From DATLGB01 sp038258425 (GTDB lineage: Bacteria > Actinomycetota > Thermoleophilia > Solirubrobacterales > Solirubrobacteraceae), in contig JBBSPV010000001.1 of the NCBI GenBank assembly GCA_038258425.1, positions 124,001 to 188,000 on the forward strand: DNA of 64,000 nucleotides. The letters run 5' to 3'. Both the position numbers and the translations under genes were made by a program. Below, piece after piece: positions 33,798-42,468 of this stretch (positions are counted from its first letter, which is position 1; the number at the start of each line of letters is the position of its first letter). Below the pieces are notes generated by a model. That model searched no databases and was not told the origin of the DNA. It saw only the letters and a program-made list of their open reading frames with translations.

Positions 33798-34631
33798 ATG
33801 CCTTCTGACATCCCCACCATCCCCCTCGGCGACGGCGTCGACATCCCGCAGTTCGGGCTCGGGGTCTTCCAGGTCCCACCGGAGGACACCACCGAGAACG
33901 TCACTCACGCGATCGAGGCCGGCTACCGCCACATCGACACGGCCAAGGCCTACCGCAACGAGGCCGAGGTCGGCCAGGCCGTCCGGGCCTCCGGCCGGCC
34001 GCGCGAGGACTTCTTCATCACCACGAAGTGCTTCAACTCAGACCACGGCTACGACCAGGCGACCCGCGCGCTCAAGACGAGCCTCGGGCAGCTCGAGATG
34101 GAGCACGTCGACCTCTACCTCATCCACTGGCCCGTGCCCTCCCAGGATCTGTACGTGGAGACCTGGCAGGCCTTGATCGACGTGCAGAAGGCCGGGCTCG
34201 TGCGCTCCATCGGGGTGTCGAACTTCCAGCCCGACCACCTCGCGCGGATCATCGACGAGACCGGCGTGACGCCGTCGGTGAACCAGGTCGAGCTGCACCC
34301 GCTGCTCCAGCAGCCGGGCCTGCGCCGCGAGCATGCCGACCGCGGCATCGTCACGGAGGCGTGGAGCCCGCTGGCGCAGGGCAAGGCGCTCGACGCGCCG
34401 GCCATCGAGGAGATCGCCGAGGCCCACGACAAGAGCCCCGGGCAGGTCGTGCTGCGCTGGCACATCCAGCTCGGCAACGTCGTGTTCCCGAAGTCGGTGA
34501 CCGTCGAGCGCATCCAGCAGAACATCGACATCTTCGACTTCGAGCTCTCCGGCGACGAGATGGCCGCCATCGAGGCGCTGGACGCCGGCGAGCGGACCGG
34601 CCCGGATCCGGACACGTTCGTCGCGCCGTAG
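33798..34631 (+). CDS. Aldo/keto reductase, 2,5-diketo-gluconate reductase type
   Basis: A 277-residue AKR from the ATG at 33798 (MPSDIPTIPLGDGVDIPQFG). The catalytic tetrad is visible: Asp in HIDTAKAY with the Tyr, Lys in ITTKCF and His in LIHWPVP. C-terminal VFPKSVTVERIQQNIDIFDF is the NADPH phosphate-binding block. It reduces aldehydes or ketones with NADPH. An ATG 11 codons upstream gives a charged extension and was not chosen. Confidence 0.9.
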   Translation: MPSDIPTIPLGDGVDIPQFGLGVFQVPPEDTTENVTHAIEAGYRHIDTAKAYRNEAEVGQAVRASGRPREDFFITTKCFNSDHGYDQATRALKTSLGQLEMEHVDLYLIHWPVPSQDLYVETWQALIDVQKAGLVRSIGVSNFQPDHLARIIDETGVTPSVNQVELHPLLQQPGLRREHADRGIVTEAWSPLAQGKALDAPAIEEIAEAHDKSPGQVVLRWHIQLGNVVFPKSVTVERIQQNIDIFDFELSGDEMAAIEALDAGERTGPDPDTFVAP

Positions 34632-34638
34632 GTCGCGC

Positions 34639-34833
34639 TCAGTCCGCGTCGGAGCGAGGGCGGTCGGCGAGATAGCGCAGCAGCGCGGGATCGCGCGTGC
34701 GCAGCTCGTCGACCGGCTCTCCCGTGCACGTGCACAGCTCCACGACCGCCTCCTCGTCGCTCACCCGGTACGAGCGCCACAGCGCGCCGTGGGCCTCCCA
34801 GCGGGCGAGGACGTCGAGCGGAGCGTCGCTCAT
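34639..34833 (-). CDS. Small conserved hypothetical protein (64 residues)
   Basis: MSDAPLDVLARWEAHGALWR begins the protein. A CTCTGEPVDELRTRDPALLR segment follows and carries a Cys-x-Cys motif. The pattern of a short strand-rich domain ending in DPALLRYLADR recurs, as I recall, in small actinobacterial proteins of unknown function. It is convergent with the aldo/keto reductase. Confidence 0.6.
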   Translation of the reverse strand: MSDAPLDVLARWEAHGALWRSYRVSDEEAVVELCTCTGEPVDELRTRDPALLRYLADRPRSDAD

Positions 34834-34930
34834 GGGGGGCAGTGTGGCAGCTGTCGAGGCGCGGCCGGATCATGCCTGACTTACCGGATCCTGGGAAGGA
34901 GGGGCTGACATCGAACCCAGGGAGCATCAC

Positions 34931-35029
34931 ATGTCGCCGCTTGCCATCGCCGGAACGGGTTACGGGATCATCGGGATCCTGGTCATCATCGTGCTCGTCC
35001 TCCTGATCATCTCCTTCCTGAGGAGATAG
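34931..35029 (+). CDS. Small hydrophobic membrane protein (32 residues)
   Basis: MSPLAIAGTGYGIIGILVII then VLVLLIISFLRR: one long transmembrane helix with an Arg-Arg end. A GGGAGC ribosome site precedes the ATG at 34931. It resembles the tiny hydrophobic proteins widespread in actinobacteria. It ends 3 bases from the truncated NRPS gene stop on the other strand. Confidence 0.55.
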   Translation: MSPLAIAGTGYGIIGILVIIVLVLLIISFLRR

Positions 35030-35031
35030 AC

Positions 35032-37674
35032 CTAGGCGCCGCCGGCGCCCCGGGCGGCCGTCCAGCGGCCGCCCTCCGCCCGGGATGGCGCGCGCCTGGC
35101 ACTGCGGCGCTCGGCGACCGCCACCTCGAGCTGCCCGCCGGCCCGCCAGCGAGCCAGGTCGCCCGTGCGGAAGGCGCGCCCCGGCCCGTACGGGTCGGCG
35201 ACGAACGCCGCGGCGGTGAGGTCGGACCGGTGCCGATAGCCGGCCGCCACGCCGTCGCCGGCGATCAACAGCTCGCCGGTGACGCCGACCGGCACGGGCC
35301 GGCGGTGCTCGTCGAGGACGTACGCGCGCGCGTTTGCGAGCGGGCGGCCGACGGAGACCGGGACCGAGCGCTCGACCCGCGCCAGCGTCGCGTAGCCGGT
35401 GGTCTCCACGGTGCCGTAGGCGTTCCACAGCACTCGGCAGCGATCGAGGAGCTCGTCGGCGAGCGCCCGTGACAGCGGCTCGCCTCCACTCAGCGCCCTG
35501 AGGGACCGAGCCGGCCTGAGGCCGGTGTCGATCAGCGTCTGCCAGGTGCTCGGCCGGGCGTGCAGGACGCTCACCTTCTCCCGGGCGATCAGCCGGCTCA
35601 GCCGCGCGCCGTCTCCGGCGAGCTCAGCGGAAGCCATGACGATCCGGGCGCCGGACACGAGCGGCAGCCAGAGCTCGAGGGCGGAGACGTGAAGGAGGGT
35701 CGACGGCAGGACGAGGACCGCGTCGGCGGGGCCGAGGCCGAGCTCGGTGGCCAGGGCGACGGCGCGGTCGGCCACCGCGGCGTGCCGGAGGGCCACGGCG
35801 CTCGCGTGGCCCGCCGCCACCGGCGCGTACTGCACGCAGCCGACCGCGTCCGGGGCCACCTCTCGCCCGAGCGCCGGCGCGTCTGCCTCGTCGTCGTCGT
35901 CGAGCGACAACACCCGTGCGCCCGAGGCGCCCAGCCGGCCCGCGAGCTCGGATGAGGCCAGCACGGCCGCCGCGCCGGCGTCGGTCATCCTGGAGTCCAC
36001 CCGCTCCGCCGCCAGGCCGGGATCGAGCAGCAGGTAGGCGGCGCCGGCCTGCAGCACCCCGAGCACGCCGGCGACCAGGTCGACGGACGGCTCCGAGGCC
36101 ACCGCCACGACGTCGCCCTCCTCCACGCCCGCCGCGAGCAACCGACGGGCGATCGCACCGGCCCGGGCCTCGAGCTCGGCGTAGGAGAGGGCGGCCTCGC
36201 CGGCCGCGACGGCGGGCGCGTCGGGCTGCCGGGCCGACCACACCCGGACGAGCTCGTGCACGGCGCCGCGGGGTCCCTCGGTGGCGGTGGCGTTCCACTC
36301 GACGAGCTGCCGCTGCGCCTCGGCCGGCGAGAGGAACGGCACGCTCGAGACCCTCGCGGTGGGCTCGGCCGCCAGGGCGCCGACCAGGCGTGACCAGTGC
36401 TCGGCCATCCGCGCGACGGTGGCGGTCTCGAACAGGTCGCGGTCGTAGATCAGCCGGCCGGCGAGGTGCCCGTCCGGGCGCTCGTCGAGCTGCAGCTCGA
36501 GGTCGACCTTGGCGTTGCCCACGGCGTCGCCGATGGCGGTCTCCATGAGGTGCAGCGCCCACGCCGGGTCCGGGGCGGCCCTCGCCGGCTCCATCACGAG
36601 CATCGTCTGGTAGATCGGGTTGGCGTTCGCGGCGCCGTCAGGATGGAGCTCGCGCACCAACCGCTCGAACGGCACGAGGTGGTCGAGGCCGTCGAGCACC
36701 GCGTTGCGGACCCGGACGACGAGCTCGGCGAACGACGGGTCGCCGCGCAGGTCGACCCGCAGGGGCACCGGCGTCAGGCAGTAGCCGACGACGGACTGGA
36801 AATCGGGTCGCTGGCGGAGGTCCGCCGGCGTGGCGAAGACCACGTCGTCCTGTCCCGAGTAGCGGCTGAGCAGCACGGCCCAGGTCGTGGCCAGCACCTG
36901 GAAGAGCGTGGCCCCGGCGTCGCGACCGAGCTCCCGCAGGCGGTCCACCGCCTCCGTGGGCACCGAGAGCGCCACCACCCCGCCGCGGTTGGCCGGCGCG
37001 GGCGGCCGCGGCTGGTCGAGCGGGACGGCGAGCACCGGGAGCTCGGCCAGCTGCTCGCTCCAGTACGCCAGTCGCCGCGCGGCCCGCGGCCCGGCGATCC
37101 ACTCCTGTTCCCAGCTCGCGTAGTCCGCGTATCGCGACGGGGGCTCGGGGAGCGGCGAGGGCCGGCCGGCGCTGAAGGCGTCGTAGAGCGCGATCAGCTC
37201 GGGCACGACCACGCGGTAGAGGCTGACGCCGTCGAAGACCAGATGGTGCAGGCCCAGGTAGAGCCGGTGCTGCTCGGCGGGAAGGCGGAGGAGCCGCGGG
37301 CGCACGAGCGGCCCGCGGCGCACGTCGTAGGGGACCCGGGACATCTCCGCGACGAGGCGGGCGGCCTGGCGCTCGGCCGGCTCGGGGTCAAGCCGGCTGA
37401 GATCGACGAGCGGGAGGTCGAAGCTCGGCGCCGGACGCACGACCTGCGCGGGCGCGCCGCCAATGGTGTCGAGCGTCGTGCGCCAGGCCTCGTGGCGCCG
37501 GACGATCTCGTCGAAGGCGCGCCGGAAGGCTCCCGCGTCGAAGGCGCCGTCCTTGCGGATGGAGACCGTCTCGTTGTAGCTCAGCCGGTTCGGAGCCAGC
37601 AGGCTGGCGTACCAGAGGGCCTCCTGGGCCACGGACACGGGCGGTGCCGAGGCCCCGACCGCGGGTGCGGTCAT
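35032..37674 (-). CDS. NRPS protein: condensation domain plus degenerate, truncated adenylation domain
   Basis: An 880-residue protein. The condensation domain (about 10-450) has its catalytic HHxxxDG motif intact at 143-149 (HHLVFDG). The adenylation-like domain (about 470-880) has good A5 (NAYGTVETT) and A7 (FRTGDLARW) motifs, but the A3 nucleotide loop is replaced by VQYAPVAAGHASAVA. The protein then ends in an Arg/Ala-rich stretch just after A7, so A8, the catalytic A10 lysine and any carrier domain are missing. It should still condense but not activate an amino acid. It is the last gene of the operon, overlapping the P450 gene by four bases. The 3' end looks like a deletion junction. Confidence 0.85.
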   Translation of the reverse strand: MTAPAVGASAPPVSVAQEALWYASLLAPNRLSYNETVSIRKDGAFDAGAFRRAFDEIVRRHEAWRTTLDTIGGAPAQVVRPAPSFDLPLVDLSRLDPEPAERQAARLVAEMSRVPYDVRRGPLVRPRLLRLPAEQHRLYLGLHHLVFDGVSLYRVVVPELIALYDAFSAGRPSPLPEPPSRYADYASWEQEWIAGPRAARRLAYWSEQLAELPVLAVPLDQPRPPAPANRGGVVALSVPTEAVDRLRELGRDAGATLFQVLATTWAVLLSRYSGQDDVVFATPADLRQRPDFQSVVGYCLTPVPLRVDLRGDPSFAELVVRVRNAVLDGLDHLVPFERLVRELHPDGAANANPIYQTMLVMEPARAAPDPAWALHLMETAIGDAVGNAKVDLELQLDERPDGHLAGRLIYDRDLFETATVARMAEHWSRLVGALAAEPTARVSSVPFLSPAEAQRQLVEWNATATEGPRGAVHELVRVWSARQPDAPAVAAGEAALSYAELEARAGAIARRLLAAGVEEGDVVAVASEPSVDLVAGVLGVLQAGAAYLLLDPGLAAERVDSRMTDAGAAAVLASSELAGRLGASGARVLSLDDDDEADAPALGREVAPDAVGCVQYAPVAAGHASAVALRHAAVADRAVALATELGLGPADAVLVLPSTLLHVSALELWLPLVSGARIVMASAELAGDGARLSRLIAREKVSVLHARPSTWQTLIDTGLRPARSLRALSGGEPLSRALADELLDRCRVLWNAYGTVETTGYATLARVERSVPVSVGRPLANARAYVLDEHRRPVPVGVTGELLIAGDGVAAGYRHRSDLTAAAFVADPYGPGRAFRTGDLARWRAGGQLEVAVAERRSARRAPSRAEGGRWTAARGAGGA
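35052..35074. terminator. Hairpin inside the 3' end of the truncated NRPS gene
   Basis: GGGCGGCCG-TCCAG-CGGCCGCCC, a 9-bp perfect stem, lies in the last codons of the truncated NRPS gene, 15 bases from the palindrome GGCGCCGCCGGCGCC (35036-35050). It could stop the NRPS operon or mark the deletion junction. Confidence 0.35.
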
Positions 37675-38903
37675 GCGACGCCGACGTGCAGCTCGGTCAA
37701 CCCCCGGAGGCCGAGATTGGGGCGCCACGAGATGGCCTCGTCGGCCACCGACAGCTCGGGGAAGCGCCCGAGCAGCGTCTCGAAGGCGATCTGGCCCTCC
37801 ATGCGGGCCAGCGGGGCGCCGAAGCAGAAGTGGCTCGCCCAGCCGAAGGCGAGGTGCCGGTTGTCCTCGCGGCCGAGCTCCACGCGGTCGGGGTCCGGGA
37901 AGCGCTCCGGGTCGCGGTTCCCCGCGCCCATGACCGCGATCACCGCGGCGTTCTCGGGAATCTCCTTGCCGCCGAGCACCGCCCCGGCCGGAGCCAGGCG
38001 GGCGGTGTGCTGGCTCGGGCTCTCGTAGCGCAGCAGCTCCTCGACTGCGCTCGGCATGAGGCTCGGGTCGGCCCGCAGCCGCGCGAGCTCGTCGGGCCGG
38101 CGCAGCAGCGTGAGCAGCCCGTTGCCGATGAGGTTGGTGGTCGTCTCCTGCCCGCCGACCATCGTGACGATGACGTTGGCGACGATCTCCTCCTCGCTGA
38201 GCCGGTCCCCGTCGACCTCGGCGGTGACCAGCGCGTTCACGAGTCCCTCGGTCGGGTGGTCCGCCTCCTGCAGCACGGCGGCGTGGAAGTAGGCGACCAT
38301 CTCCTCGACGGCCCGCAGCGTCTTCTTCGCCCGGCCGGGGTTGTGCTGGAAGTTGCCGAGCATCTCGGCGAAGTCCTGCGACCAGGACTTCAGCAGCCCG
38401 TGATCGGCGGTCGGCACCCCGAGCATCTCCGCGGTGACGATCGCGGGCAACGGGTTGGCGAGCCCGGCCATCACCTCGAAGCGGCCCCCGTCGCCCAGCT
38501 CGTCGACGAGCCCTTCGGCGATCTGGCGGATGTGGTCGCGCAGATGGGCGATCCGGCGGGGCGTGAACGCCGCCGACGCCAGCCGGCGCACCCGGCCGTG
38601 CTCGGGCGGGTCGAGGAAGAGCATCTGGCGCACCATCACCGCGGCGATCGGGGTCAGCTCGTCCATGCCGAGCGCGGCGAGCCGCTCGGGATCCGGAGTC
38701 CGGGCGGCCTTGTAGCGGTGCAGCACCGTGGAGACGTCCGCGTAGCGCGTGACCACCCACGCGTGCAGGTACGGATCCCAGTACACGGGGGCCTCGTCGC
38801 GCAGCCGGCGGTACAGCGGATAGGGGTCGGCGAGCACCTCCGGGTCGAGGAGGTGGTACAGGCTGAGGGCGCCGGAGCCCTCCTCGACCGCCGGGCTGCT
38901 CAC
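37671..38903 (-). CDS. Cytochrome P450
   Basis: A 410-residue P450 from the GTG at 38903. The I-helix is MVGGQETTTN (E253-T254), the K-helix ExxR is E289-LL-R292, and the heme loop FGWASHFCFGAPLAR has Cys360. In the heme loop an alanine replaces the usual second glycine. The length is normal for a soluble bacterial P450. Both ends overlap neighbours in an NRPS operon, directly after a leucine-specific A-T protein. By analogy with other NRPS P450s it may beta-hydroxylate the carrier-bound amino acid. No ferredoxin gene is nearby. Confidence 0.88.
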   Translation of the reverse strand: MSSPAVEEGSGALSLYHLLDPEVLADPYPLYRRLRDEAPVYWDPYLHAWVVTRYADVSTVLHRYKAARTPDPERLAALGMDELTPIAAVMVRQMLFLDPPEHGRVRRLASAAFTPRRIAHLRDHIRQIAEGLVDELGDGGRFEVMAGLANPLPAIVTAEMLGVPTADHGLLKSWSQDFAEMLGNFQHNPGRAKKTLRAVEEMVAYFHAAVLQEADHPTEGLVNALVTAEVDGDRLSEEEIVANVIVTMVGGQETTTNLIGNGLLTLLRRPDELARLRADPSLMPSAVEELLRYESPSQHTARLAPAGAVLGGKEIPENAAVIAVMGAGNRDPERFPDPDRVELGREDNRHLAFGWASHFCFGAPLARMEGQIAFETLLGRFPELSVADEAISWRPNLGLRGLTELHVGVA

Positions 38904-40624
38904 CCGGTCACCAGGTCCCCGGCCGCCCGGCGATCGGCGGCCAGCTGGCGCTCCACCTCGGCCGCGATCGCCGTCAGCGTCGGGTGGTCGAACAGGTAGC
39001 GCAGGCTGATCTCCACGTCGAACAGGCTCTCGAGCCGGACGATCAGCTGGGCGCCGAGCATCGAGTGGCCGCCGAGCAGGAAGAAGTTCTGATCCATCCC
39101 GAGCTCGTCGACGTCGACCTCGAGCAGCTCGGCCACGACGGCCGCGGTGCCCACCTCGACCCGCGTGCTGGGACGCCGCCCCGCCGGCTGTTCCGCCACG
39201 GCCTCGACCGGCGCCGGCAGCGCGTCCCGGTCGAGCTTGCCGTGCTGGGTCAGCGGCAGCGCATCGAGCTCGATGTGGCGGGAGGGCACCAGGTGCTCGG
39301 GAAGGAAGGCGCCGAGGAACTCGCGCAGCTCGTCGTCCGAGGGGCACGCGTCACCCGCGGCGACGATGTAGGCGACGAGCCGGCGCTCGGCGCTGGAGTC
39401 GCCGACGCCGACGGCGACGGCCGCCTCGATCGCCGGGTGCGAGGTCAGCGCGGCGGCGACCTCGCCCGGCTCGACGCGGAAGCCCCGGATGCTCAGCTGG
39501 TCGTCCACGCGCCCGAGGAAGTCGAGCTGCCCGTCGGGCCGCAGGCGGACCCGGTCGCCGGTCCGGTACCGCCGCCCACGCTCATCCTGCAGAAAACGCT
39601 CGGCCGTGAGCGCCTCCCGGTGCAGATACCCGGGCCCGACCGCCACGCCGCCGACCACGAGCTCGCCCTCGAGGCCCGGCTCGACGGGCCGCAGCTGCTC
39701 GTCGACGACCTCGGCCACGACCCCGGCGATCGGGCGGCCGATCGACGGCACGCCCACGCCGTCGGGCGCCACCGGGCCCGACGTGGCGACCACCGCGGTC
39801 TCGCTGAGCCCGTAGTTGTTGACCACGGTGAAGCCGAGGCCCGGCGGCGGCCGCCGGGTCAGGGCGTCGCCGCCCGTCAGCAGGTGGCGCAGGGCTGTGT
39901 CGTCGGGCCAGGTGAGGCCCAGGACCCCCTCGGCCACGGCGGTCGGCAGGAAGCTCACGGTGATGCGCTCGCCCACCAGCCAGTCGCGCAGGCCGACGGG
40001 ATCGCCGCGCAGCGCCTCGGGGACCACGTGGATGGCGGCGCCGGTCGCCAGGGCCGGCCAGATCTCCCAGACCGCGGCGTCGAACCCGGGGCTGGCGATC
40101 TGCGAGCAGCGGTCCGTGGCGTCGAGGGCGAACGTCGCCCGGTGCCAGGCGACGAGGTTCGCGAGGCCGGCGTGCTCCACGAGCACGCCCTTCGGCCGCC
40201 CGGTCGACCCGGACGTGTAGACCACGTAGGCGAGGTTCTGGGGCAGCGGCTCCCGTGCCCCCGGGAGCACCGCGGGGCCGGCGTCGGTCACGACGGCGGT
40301 GGCGCCCGAGTCCTCGAGCATCCACCGCACCCGCTCGTCCGGATAGCGCGGGTCGATGGCGACGAAGGCGGCTCCGGCCTTGAAGATCGCGAGCCCGGTG
40401 ACCACGAGGGCGGCCGACCGGTCGAGGCAGAGGCCGACCAGGTCGCCGGGCCTGACGCCGAGCTCGCGCAGCCGCCCGGCGAGGGAGTCCGCCGCGGCGT
40501 CCAGCTCGCCGTAGGTCAGCGTGCCGTCCGGCCCCCGGACGGCGACGTTCCCGGCCGAGGTCGCGACCGTCTGCTCGATGAGCGGGAGGACCGTGGCTTC
40601 CAAGCCTGACGTGCCGACTGCCAT
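38900..40624 (-). CDS. Free-standing NRPS A-T didomain, predicted leucine-activating
   Basis: A 574-residue protein from the ATG at 40624 with GGCAGG upstream. The adenylation domain has A3 YTSGSTGRPKG (136-146), A7 RYRTGD, A8 FLGRVDDQLSIRGFRVEPGE and A10 lysine K463 in QHGKLDR. The carrier domain follows with LGGHS (phosphopantetheine Ser521). Hand alignment to GrsA gives the specificity residues D182, A183, W186, F225, L249, G251, N270, V278, V279 and K463, that is DAWFLGNVVK, a published leucine code. There is no condensation or thioesterase domain, so it loads leucine in trans for the P450 and the condensation protein. Confidence 0.9.
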   Translation of the reverse strand: MAVGTSGLEATVLPLIEQTVATSAGNVAVRGPDGTLTYGELDAAADSLAGRLRELGVRPGDLVGLCLDRSAALVVTGLAIFKAGAAFVAIDPRYPDERVRWMLEDSGATAVVTDAGPAVLPGAREPLPQNLAYVVYTSGSTGRPKGVLVEHAGLANLVAWHRATFALDATDRCSQIASPGFDAAVWEIWPALATGAAIHVVPEALRGDPVGLRDWLVGERITVSFLPTAVAEGVLGLTWPDDTALRHLLTGGDALTRRPPPGLGFTVVNNYGLSETAVVATSGPVAPDGVGVPSIGRPIAGVVAEVVDEQLRPVEPGLEGELVVGGVAVGPGYLHREALTAERFLQDERGRRYRTGDRVRLRPDGQLDFLGRVDDQLSIRGFRVEPGEVAAALTSHPAIEAAVAVGVGDSSAERRLVAYIVAAGDACPSDDELREFLGAFLPEHLVPSRHIELDALPLTQHGKLDRDALPAPVEAVAEQPAGRRPSTRVEVGTAAVVAELLEVDVDELGMDQNFFLLGGHSMLGAQLIVRLESLFDVEISLRYLFDHPTLTAIAAEVERQLAADRRAAGDLVTG

Positions 40625-40701
40625 GTGCACCTGCCTTCCGTGGACGGTGAGCTCCTTGTCAGCGAGGCTACCGAACGACCGGGTCCTGGACCATCGAAAT
40701 T

Positions 40702-41397
40702 TCAGTTGAACCGACCGAGATTCCGGGCAACGTCCGGGACCCGGTCGCCGAGCGCCGCGCCGGCCACGGCCGCGGCGAAGCCGGACGCCAGATCGACCTG
40801 GTGCACGGCCCAGCCGGACACCGTCTGGAACCGGCGGCCGCCGCCCCAGGTGTCGACCGTCGCGAGGGGAAAGGTGAGGCCCGTGCCGATGCCCTTGACG
40901 TAGGCCTCCTTGCTGGTCCAGCACCGAAACGACGCCGCCAGGCGGTCCGCCGGAGGCACCGCTGCCAGCGCCCGCCGCTCGCCCGGTGAGAAGCACCGCG
41001 CCGCGAGGAGATCGACGTCGGCGGTCACCCGGATGCGCTCGACGTCCACGCCGACGTCCATGTCCCAGCTCGTGGCGTAGAGGGCGAGGTCCGCGCTGCG
41101 GGCGGCGCTGAACCGCAGGTCCGAGCCCGCCACCCTCGGCTTCCCCCCGGCGTCCGTGATGATCCGCACCGCTGCCGCGGGACACGCCAGCTCGCCCGCG
41201 AGCAGCCGGCGCAGCCACCCCCGGCCGGCCAGGAAGCGGTCCCGGTCCAGCGGGCGGCGAAAGCCCTCCGCCCGCCGGCGCTCCTCCGGGGCGAGCGAGG
41301 CCGCCAGCTCCGCCAGCTCCGCGGCCGAGGCGTCCAGCGGCGCCCACCAGAGCGAGACCGGGGAGGGCTGCGGCTCGGTGACGCGCGCGTCGGGCAT
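40702..41397 (-). CDS. 4'-phosphopantetheinyl transferase, Sfp type
   Basis: A 231-residue protein with the two Sfp signatures: VGVDVER (magnesium-binding acidic residues) and WTSKEAYVKGIGTGL. N-terminal LAPEERRRAEGFRRPLDRDR and GKPRV also match. It transfers the phosphopantetheine arm to carrier domains, here most likely the Ser of the A-T protein encoded 77 bases downstream on the same strand. It is the first gene of the NRPS operon. No MbtH gene is seen. Confidence 0.9.
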   Translation of the reverse strand: MPDARVTEPQPSPVSLWWAPLDASAAELAELAASLAPEERRRAEGFRRPLDRDRFLAGRGWLRRLLAGELACPAAAVRIITDAGGKPRVAGSDLRFSAARSADLALYATSWDMDVGVDVERIRVTADVDLLAARCFSPGERRALAAVPPADRLAASFRCWTSKEAYVKGIGTGLTFPLATVDTWGGGRRFQTVSGWAVHQVDLASGFAAAVAGAALGDRVPDVARNLGRFN

Positions 41398-41454
41398 CGT
41401 GCCGGCCTGGACCGTACCGGCGTACGCGTGCGGCGCGCGGGTAGGGCCCGCCGC

Positions 41455-42468
41455 ATGCCCACCATGAGAGTCGCCCGCGTCCCCGAGGCCGGTGCCCAGT
41501 TCGAGCTCACCGACGTCGACGTCCCCGAGCCCGGTCGCGGCCAGGTGCGCGTCAAGGTCCACGCCTGCGGCGTCTGCCACTCCGACTCGCTGACGGTGCT
41601 CGGCGCGATGGGCAACGACTTCCCCCGCGTGCCCGGCCACGAGGTCGCGGGCGTCGTGGACGCCGTGGGCGACGGCGTGGAGGGATGGGCGGTCGGCGAC
41701 CGTGTCGGCGTCGGCTGGTTCGGCGGGTGCTGCTTCGTCTGCGAGCCCTGCCGCCGCGGCGACTTCATCTCCTGCGAGGACGGCCTGGTGGCCGGCATCG
41801 CCTACGACGGCGGCTACGCGGAGGCGATGATCGCCCCGGCCGAGGCCCTCGCGCGCATCCCCGACGACCTCTCCGACGTCGACGCCGCCCCGCTGCTGTG
41901 CGCCGGCATCACCACGTTCAACGCCCTGCGGGAGTCCGTCGCCCGGCCGGGGGATCTCGTCGCCGTCCTCGGCGTCGGCGGCCTCGGCCACCTCGGGATC
42001 CAGTACGCGAAGGCGATGGGCTTCGAGGTCGTGGCCATCGCCCGCGGCACGGAGAAGGAGCCGCTCGCGCGCGACCGCGGCGCCCACCACTACATCGACT
42101 CGACCACCACCGACGTGGCGGAGGCGCTCACGGAGCTCGGTGGCGCCGCCGTCGTGCTGGCCACCGTCACGGTCCCCGACGCGATGACGCCGACGCTCGG
42201 CGGCCTCAAGCCGCGCGGGCAGCTCGTCGTCGTCGGCGCCTCGGCCGACCCGCTGCAGGTCCCGCCCTTCGCGATCATCCCGGGCTCGACGGCCGTCCAG
42301 GGCCACGCCTCCGGCACCTCACGGGACTCCGAGGACACCCTGCGCTTCTCCGTGCTGACCGGCGTGCGCCCGACGATCGAGACCGTCCCGCTGGCCGACG
42401 CGCAGGCGGCCTACGACAAGATGATGGCCGGCGACGCCCGCTTCCGGATGGTCCTGACCATGACCTGA
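41455..42468 (+). CDS. Zinc alcohol dehydrogenase, AdhA/AdhP-like
   Basis: A 337-residue medium-chain dehydrogenase. HACGVCHSDSL and GHEVAGVVDAVG hold catalytic zinc ligands. The structural zinc loop is CCFVCEPCRRGDFISC. GVGGLGHLGIQYAKAMG binds NAD(P). ATGs at 41455 and 41464 are both possible. It is divergent from the phosphopantetheinyl transferase gene, with about 57 bases between. No link to the NRPS pathway is evident. Confidence 0.87.
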   Translation: MPTMRVARVPEAGAQFELTDVDVPEPGRGQVRVKVHACGVCHSDSLTVLGAMGNDFPRVPGHEVAGVVDAVGDGVEGWAVGDRVGVGWFGGCCFVCEPCRRGDFISCEDGLVAGIAYDGGYAEAMIAPAEALARIPDDLSDVDAAPLLCAGITTFNALRESVARPGDLVAVLGVGGLGHLGIQYAKAMGFEVVAIARGTEKEPLARDRGAHHYIDSTTTDVAEALTELGGAAVVLATVTVPDAMTPTLGGLKPRGQLVVVGASADPLQVPPFAIIPGSTAVQGHASGTSRDSEDTLRFSVLTGVRPTIETVPLADAQAAYDKMMAGDARFRMVLTMT

